From NCBI GenBank assembly GCA_002451015.1, contig DKBB01000349.1, forward strand, positions 1 through 8,699: DNA of 8,699 nucleotides, read 5' to 3'. Shown here piece by piece: positions 5,535-8,699 of the stretch; position 1 is the first letter of the stretch; each line of letters begins with the position of its first letter. Origin of the DNA: Acidobacteria bacterium UBA6911 (GTDB lineage: Bacteria > Acidobacteriota > UBA6911). A program made the translations under genes and the position numbers. The notes beneath the pieces are model-generated. The model was not told the DNA's origin, ran no database searches, and worked only from the letters and a program-made list of their open reading frames with translations.

Positions 5535-6947
5535 ATGCCGGAAGAACGAAGTCCAATATTAAGCTCAATCCAGAACATTTTCAGCATACCGGATCTGCGT
5601 AACCGGGTGCTGTTTATGCTGGCAATGCTTGCCGTTTACCGTATAGGTGCCTTCATTCCCACGCCCGGGATCAACAGCGATGCGTTGGACCAACTGTTCC
5701 AATCGTCTGGCGGGACAATCTTCGGATTCCTGAATGTATTTACCGGAGGAGCCCTCCGGCGATTCAGCATCTTCGCTCTGGGAATCATGCCGTACATTAC
5801 GGCATCGATTATCCTGCAGCTGGCAACCGTGGTTGTGCCTTACCTGGAGAAGCTGTCGAAGGAAGGGGAACTGGGAAGGAAGAAGATCACTCAGTATACC
5901 CGCTACCTGACGGTAGTCCTTACCCTCTTCCAGGGGTTTATGACGGCGGTCGCTCTCGAGAAGGCAGGCGGGGACAGCCTGCAGATCGTCACGAATCCCG
6001 GCTGGGGATTTCGATTAATGGTGATGATCACGCTGACAACCGGTACGGCCTTTATCATGTGGATAGGGGAACAGATAACCGAGCGCGGGATCGGAAACGG
6101 CATAAGCCTGATCATCTTTGCCGGTATCGTCGTCGGGTTGCCGAGCGCAATTCGGTTCATATGGGTTCAGCTGAGCACGCGCGAATGGAATATCTTTGAA
6201 GTCATTATGCTTGTAGTTGTCATGGTGGTGGTGGTCGCCGCTGTTGTGTTTGTAGAGAGGGGACAGCGGAAAATTCCCGTTCAGTACGCCAAACGTGTTG
6301 TCGGCCGGAAGGTTTATGGCGGACAGGCGACCCACCTTCCTTTGAAGGTGAATTCAGGAGGCGTCATTCCCGTTATTTTCGCAGCCTCAATCGTAGCGAT
6401 TCCTTCCACCCTCGGCTCCCTGTTCGAAAATCCATTTATGCGGGGAATGTCGACGGCACTCAGTCAGGGGATGCCCCTTTACGTACTGATCTATGTGGCT
6501 GCAATCATATTTTTCTGCTTCTTCTATGTCAGCATCATATTTAACCCGAACGAAGTGGCGGACAATATTCGAAAATACGGGGGGTATATCCCCGGCATTC
6601 GCCCAGGACGCAGAACGGCGGAATATATAGATCGAATCCTGAGCCGCCTTACCCTGGCCGGAGCGATTTACCTGGTGTTGATCTGCCTGTTGCCGGAATT
6701 TATGATTTCCGGTTTCAAGGTGCAGCCGCTTCCCTGGATCGGCCCCTGGCTGGACGACCTGTTGAGCAGCGCAAACATGAGCTGGATTACTACAGGGCTG
6801 GGAGTCACGTTCTATTTCGGAGGCACTTCGCTTCTAATTGTTGTCGGAGTGGCCATGGATACCGTCCAACAGATTGAATCTCAGCTGATTATGCGTCATT
6901 ATGATGGGTTCCTTAAAAAAGGACGCATTAGGGGACGAAGAGGCTAA
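5535..6947 (+). CDS. secY: Preprotein translocase subunit SecY
   Basis: A 470-residue membrane protein, the channel of the Sec translocon, which with SecE and SecG exports unfolded proteins (driven by SecA) and inserts membrane proteins from the ribosome. The SecY pattern is clear: IPDLRNRVLFMLAMLAVYRI (TM1, about 18-37), the plug region FGFLNVFTGGALRRFSIFAL (63-82), GIMPYITASIILQL, the cytosolic loop RGQRKIPVQYAKR (242-254), GGVIPVIFAASI, FNPNEVADNIRKYGGYIPGI, RPGRRTAEYIDRIL and FYFGGTSLLIVVGVAMDT near the C-terminus. Ten membrane segments can be traced. E. coli SecY has 443 residues; the extra length is mostly an insertion of about 28 residues (397-424) in the loop before TM10. Start ATG 5535 fits the family, with a poor ribosome-binding site. 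Confidence 0.98.
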   Translation: MPEERSPILSSIQNIFSIPDLRNRVLFMLAMLAVYRIGAFIPTPGINSDALDQLFQSSGGTIFGFLNVFTGGALRRFSIFALGIMPYITASIILQLATVVVPYLEKLSKEGELGRKKITQYTRYLTVVLTLFQGFMTAVALEKAGGDSLQIVTNPGWGFRLMVMITLTTGTAFIMWIGEQITERGIGNGISLIIFAGIVVGLPSAIRFIWVQLSTREWNIFEVIMLVVVMVVVVAAVVFVERGQRKIPVQYAKRVVGRKVYGGQATHLPLKVNSGGVIPVIFAASIVAIPSTLGSLFENPFMRGMSTALSQGMPLYVLIYVAAIIFFCFFYVSIIFNPNEVADNIRKYGGYIPGIRPGRRTAEYIDRILSRLTLAGAIYLVLICLLPEFMISGFKVQPLPWIGPWLDDLLSSANMSWITTGLGVTFYFGGTSLLIVVGVAMDTVQQIESQLIMRHYDGFLKKGRIRGRRG

Positions 6948-7025
6948 ACGGACTGTTGATTACTGGAGGTGAATGGGCCGGCTACAGGGCTTTGGTCTTA
7001 TTCACTGTCAATTATCGGACATACG
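6948..7025 (+). promoter_or_regulatory. secY-adk gap with SD-led 18-codon mini-ORF
   Basis: GGAGGT at 6965-6970 is a strong Shine-Dalgarno sequence but lies 56 nt before the adk ATG. The ATG at 6973 close behind it opens an 18-codon frame, MGRLQGFGLIHCQLSDIR, whose TGA (7027-7029) overlaps the adk ATG (7026-7028) as ATGA. Translation of this mini-ORF could deliver ribosomes to adk, which has no good site of its own. GTGAAT (6969-6974) can pair with ATTCAC (7000-7005) and partly cover the site. The spacing from GGAGG to ATG is only 3 nt, which weakens the case. The peptide resembles nothing I know. Confidence 0.4.
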
Positions 7026-7688
7026 ATGAAAACTAACAGGCTGGCTATTATCATGTTAGGACCGCCGGGAGCCGGCAAGGGAACCCAGGCGCGTCTGATC
7101 AGCGAGAGCGTGAAGTTCCCGCACATTTCTACCGGAGACATGCTTCGTGAAGCTCTGAAGAATGAGACGGAACTGGGGAAAAAAGCGAAAGAATTCATGG
7201 AATCGGGAGCCCTGGTGCCGGACGAGCTGGTGGATGCCATCGTCGTAGAGCGTTTGAAACGCGAGGACTGTAATGAAGGTTTGATTCTGGACGGGTATCC
7301 GCGTACGATTTCTCAGGCGGAAGCGCTGCAATCCATTTTCCGGGAGGACGGTTCCAGAGTTTTGACGATTGGAGTTGAAGTCGGCGACGGCATATTGATA
7401 GACCGTCTGTCGTCCCGGTGGACCTGTCCCAAGTGCGGCAAAATGTTCAATGCCAACCTGGATCCGTCGAAAGTCGGCGGCACATGCGATGCCTGCGGTG
7501 CCGATCTGGTCCAGCGCAAGGATGACACAAAGGAAGTTATTGCAGAGAGATTGCAAGTGTATCATCAGGCGACCCGGCCATTGATACAGTATTACCAGGA
7601 GAAGAATTTATATTTCGGCGTCGATGGCGATCAACCCATCGAAACGATATGTGAATCCATAATGAATCGAATTAAGGGTGGCGAATAA
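7026..7688 (+). CDS. adk: Adenylate kinase, zinc-LID long form
   Basis: A 220-residue enzyme that interconverts ATP + AMP and 2 ADP in the cytoplasm, balancing adenine nucleotides. The P-loop GPPGAGKGT is at residues 12-20, followed by the AMP-binding motif HISTGDMLRE (33-42) and LILDGYPRT (86-94), the family signature. The LID domain carries WTCPKCGKMF (Cys134, Cys137) and GTCDACG (Cys154, Cys157), a complete zinc site as in Bacillus-type enzymes, followed by QRKDD. The frame is open back to a GTG at 6969, but that would add 19 unrelated residues (MNGPATGLWSYS...) and the GTG lies inside a Shine-Dalgarno word; ATG 7026 gives the family N-terminus. No good ribosome-binding site precedes 7026. 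The location after secY is standard. Confidence 0.97.
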   Translation: MKTNRLAIIMLGPPGAGKGTQARLISESVKFPHISTGDMLREALKNETELGKKAKEFMESGALVPDELVDAIVVERLKREDCNEGLILDGYPRTISQAEALQSIFREDGSRVLTIGVEVGDGILIDRLSSRWTCPKCGKMFNANLDPSKVGGTCDACGADLVQRKDDTKEVIAERLQVYHQATRPLIQYYQEKNLYFGVDGDQPIETICESIMNRIKGGE

Positions 7689-7746
7689 CAGGGATCTCCT
7701 GGCTATCATTTGCCATTCGTAATTCCTATCACGATACCGGTTGGTT
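7689..7746 (+). repeat. adk-infA gap with weak ATT heptads
   Basis: ATT occurs at 7708, 7715 and 7722, 7 bp apart, and CTATC occurs at 7703 and 7726. This resembles the rpmC-rpsQ gap but is shorter. A small hairpin, CAGG (7689-7692) with CCTG (7698-7701), follows the adk stop. No Shine-Dalgarno word is present before infA, and there is no room for map, the gene often found at this place in other bacteria. Confidence 0.35.
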
Positions 7747-7965
7747 ATGCCTAAAGAGGATGCCATTGAAGTCGTCGGGACGGTAGTGGAAACACTGCCC
7801 AATGCGATGTTCCGGGTGGAGCTGGAAAATAAACACATGGTTTTGGCACACGTGTCCGGGAAAATGCGTAAAAATTTCATTCGCATATTGCCGGGCGACA
7901 AGATCCTGGTCGAACTGTCCCCGTATGATTTGACCCGGGGGCGCATCGTATACCGGTATAAATAA
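7747..7965 (+). CDS. infA: Translation initiation factor IF-1
   Basis: A 72-residue protein, the exact usual length. It starts [20 protein letters not shown], followed by [32 protein letters not shown] and [15 protein letters not shown], which matches bacterial IF-1 almost throughout. IF-1 is a single OB-fold that binds the 30S A site during initiation, with IF-2 and IF-3. The frame continues up to TTG 7741 (giving MV before the normal start), but ATG 7747 gives the expected N-terminus (M-[AP]-K-E-D). I see no Shine-Dalgarno sequence; the ATG is preceded by GGTTGGTT. In many bacteria infA is followed by rpmJ and rpsM, exactly as here. Confidence 0.98.
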   Translation: MPKEDAIEVVGTVVETLPNAMFRVELENKHMVLAHVSGKMRKNFIRILPGDKILVELSPYDLTRGRIVYRYK

Positions 7966-7969
7966 TCGG

Positions 7970-8104
7970 CAGTCGGCGGCTTGCAATACTCAGTGCGACG
8001 CTGCAAAAAGAAAAGGGAGGATGCAGTAACAGATAGAAGGTATAAGGCGGTTTCCATGAACTGTCTTCTTGCAGATACTGCCTGCTGACTACTGCAGACT
8101 GGTT
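7970..8104 (+). repeat. Structured heptad-repeat region, infA-rpmJ gap
   Basis: This fills most of the 139-bp gap. At the left, CAGT occurs at 7970 and 7991, 21 bp (three heptads) apart. At the right, ACTG words begin at 8077, 8091 and 8098, with GCTG at 8084, a strict 7-bp step ending directly at the rpmJ ATG (8105). The orientation (CAGT left, ACTG right) matches the rplR-rpsE element. Between them a stem can form: GCAGTA (8023-8028) with TACTGC (8076-8081) and AGAAG (8035-8039) with CTTCT (8065-8069), with a 6x6 internal loop. A strong GGGAGG (8015-8020) lies 84 nt before rpmJ, too far to serve it directly. Confidence 0.6.
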
Positions 8105-8218
8105 ATGAAAGTAAGAGCTTCAGTTAAAAAGATGTGCTCCAAGTGCAAAATTGTGCGTCGTAAGAGGGTGGTCCAGATTCGTTGTGTAAACCCCAAGCAC
8201 AAACAGCGCCAAGGATAG
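8105..8218 (+). CDS. rpmJ: 50S ribosomal protein L36, zinc form
   Basis: A 37-residue protein, the standard length. The translation starts [20 protein letters not shown] and ends [12 protein letters not shown]. Zinc ligands are Cys11, Cys14, Cys27 and His32, so this is the metal-binding (C+) form of L36. L36 is the smallest 50S protein and helps hold 23S rRNA helices near the base of the L7/L12 stalk. The ATG at 8105 is the only one that gives the family N-terminus. There is no Shine-Dalgarno sequence in the preceding 20 nt, since the heptad repeat runs up to the start. The stop (8216-8218) lies just before the rpsM ribosome-binding site, so the two genes are closely linked. Confidence 0.97.
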   Translation: MKVRASVKKMCSKCKIVRRKRVVQIRCVNPKHKQRQG

Positions 8219-8225
8219 AGGAGGT
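8219..8225 (+). promoter_or_regulatory. rpsM: rpsM ribosome-binding site (fixes a TTG start)
   Basis: AGAGGAGGT around 8217-8225 is a near-perfect anti-16S sequence, 5 nt before TTG at 8231. It starts directly at the rpmJ stop codon. It decides the TTG as the S13 start, because M-A-R-I-A-G-V-D is the normal S13 N-terminus and there is no ATG before it. Confidence 0.85.
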
Positions 8226-8230
8226 AGGAA

Positions 8231-8593
8231 TTGGCTAGAATTGCAGGAGTGGACCTGCCACTGAATAAAAAAATTCGGATTGGTTTAACTTACATATATG
8301 GCATCGGGCATAGCCGCGCCGCCAAAATTTGCGAAGAAGCCCAGATAGAATCCTCGACTAAAGTGAAAGACCTGACCGAAGATGAAACGGTGCGCGTTCG
8401 AAATATCATCCAGCGGGATGGAATGGTTGAAGGAGATCTGCGTAAAGCGATTTCCATGGATATTAAACGGCTCATGGAGATAGGTTCGTATCGGGGATTG
8501 CGGCACCGGCGCGGACTGCCCGTCCGGGGACAGCGGACTCATACAAACTCCCGGACTCGCAAGGGGCCGCGAAGAATCATCGGCAAAAAGTAG
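8231..8593 (+). CDS. rpsM: 30S ribosomal protein S13
   Basis: A 120-residue protein, the usual size. It starts [20 protein letters not shown], followed by [14 protein letters not shown] (the helix-hairpin-helix region), [20 protein letters not shown] and the C-terminal signature [15 protein letters not shown] with a basic tail ending [10 protein letters not shown]13 sits at the top of the 30S head, contacts P-site tRNA through its tail, and makes bridges B1a and B1b to the 50S (the latter with L5). The start is TTG at 8231 with AGGAGGT at 8219-8225. It is the first long gene of the alpha cluster, and rpsK follows after 21 bp. Confidence 0.98.
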   Translation: MARIAGVDLPLNKKIRIGLTYIYGIGHSRAAKICEEAQIESSTKVKDLTEDETVRVRNIIQRDGMVEGDLRKAISMDIKRLMEIGSYRGLRHRRGLPVRGQRTHTNSRTRKGPRRIIGKK

Positions 8594-8614
8594 AGAGGCT
8601 TGCTGGAGTCACCT

Positions 8615-8699
8615 ATGGCAGAAAAACAAAAAAAGAAAACGGTCAAGAAAAAAGCGGGAAAGAAACGGGAGAAGCTCAGCATCCCGGCCGGGATGCTGA
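8615..8699 (+). CDS. rpsK: 30S ribosomal protein S11, N-terminal end (partial)
   Basis: Twenty-eight codons are visible before the window ends. They read MAEKQKKKTVKKKAGKKREK then LSIPAGML. A lysine-rich start followed by (N/S)-(I/V)-P-x-G is the normal S11 N-terminus, and the next expected block (HIxxTFNNT) is outside the window. S11 binds 16S rRNA in the 30S platform near the mRNA exit and the Shine-Dalgarno helix. GGAG at 8605-8608 precedes the ATG by 6 nt. The identification rests on position after rpsM plus this short N-terminus, so confidence is lower than for the complete genes. Confidence 0.88.
   Translation, partial: MAEKQKKKTVKKKAGKKREKLSIPAGML

Noticed and set aside
4969..5568. 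Minus-strand frame of 199 codons opposite rplO
   Set aside because: Antisense to rplO; rich in Arg, Pro, Ser as expected from the reverse of a Lys/Gly-rich gene. No family match recognised.
6969..7025. GTG start extending adenylate kinase by 19 residues
   Set aside because: The GTG lies inside the GGAGGTG word, and the added residues are not found at the start of adenylate kinases as I know them; ATG 7026 gives the normal N-terminus.
8056..8088. Ten-codon ATG frame ([10 protein letters not shown]) in the infA-rpmJ gap with a TAAGGCGG before it
   Set aside because: Too short, it overlaps the repeat element and does not reach the rpmJ start; most likely chance.

Overview
The window is one uninterrupted run of co-directional (+ strand) translation and secretion genes: the end of the S10 ribosomal-protein cluster, the whole spc cluster, and the start of the alpha cluster. 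Gene order is rpsC(3' end)-rplP-rpmC-rpsQ | rplN-rplX-rplE-rpsN-rpsH-rplF-rplR-rpsE-rpmD-rplO-secY-adk | infA-rpmJ-rpsM-rpsK(5' end). I see no gene on the minus strand, no mobile element, CRISPR array, tRNA or rRNA, and no convincing intrinsic terminator or promoter.

The organism is a bacterium of medium GC. SecY and adenylate kinase are of bacterial type, the gene order is the standard bacterial one, and start codons are ATG with occasional TTG (rpsE, rpsM) or GTG (rpsN). S14, L24, L36 and adenylate kinase all keep complete four-ligand zinc motifs. SecY has a long last periplasmic loop and the tail DTVQQIESQLIMRHYDG...RGRRG, which I associate from memory with Acidobacteriota and neighbouring deep Gram-negative phyla; Desulfobacterota-like lineages remain possible. 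This placement is low confidence.

Layout: 1-735 holds rpsC/rplP/rpmC, tightly packed with an ATGA overlap. 806-1571 holds rpsQ and rplN, separated by the 121-bp S10/spc boundary. 1597-5464 holds the spc ribosomal proteins. 5535-6947 is secY, the translocon channel. 7026-7688 is adk and 7747-7965 is infA (initiation factor 1). 8105-8699 opens the alpha cluster (L36, S13, S11). The products are 30S and 50S proteins made in parallel, the channel that docks on the ribosome for membrane insertion, a nucleotide-balance enzyme and an initiation factor. The map gene (methionine aminopeptidase), often found between adk and infA, is absent here.

The coding content is ordinary. The unusual material is in the gaps. 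Several gaps hold sequence with a 7-bp period. In the rplR-rpsE gap (4173-4226) heptads with CAGT are followed by heptads with ACTG, forming an imperfect hairpin. A related but more degenerate arrangement fills the infA-rpmJ gap (7970-8104) and runs up to the rpmJ start codon. ATT-phased heptads occur in the rpmC-rpsQ gap and more weakly in the adk-infA gap. The three genes adk, infA and rpmJ lack an obvious Shine-Dalgarno sequence although most neighbours have one, and an 18-codon mini-ORF overlaps the adk start as ATGA. Other hairpins lie at the rpmD stop codon and over the rpsH and secY ribosome-binding sites. I found no clear new biological system; the repeat family and the start-site anomalies are the points worth checking.
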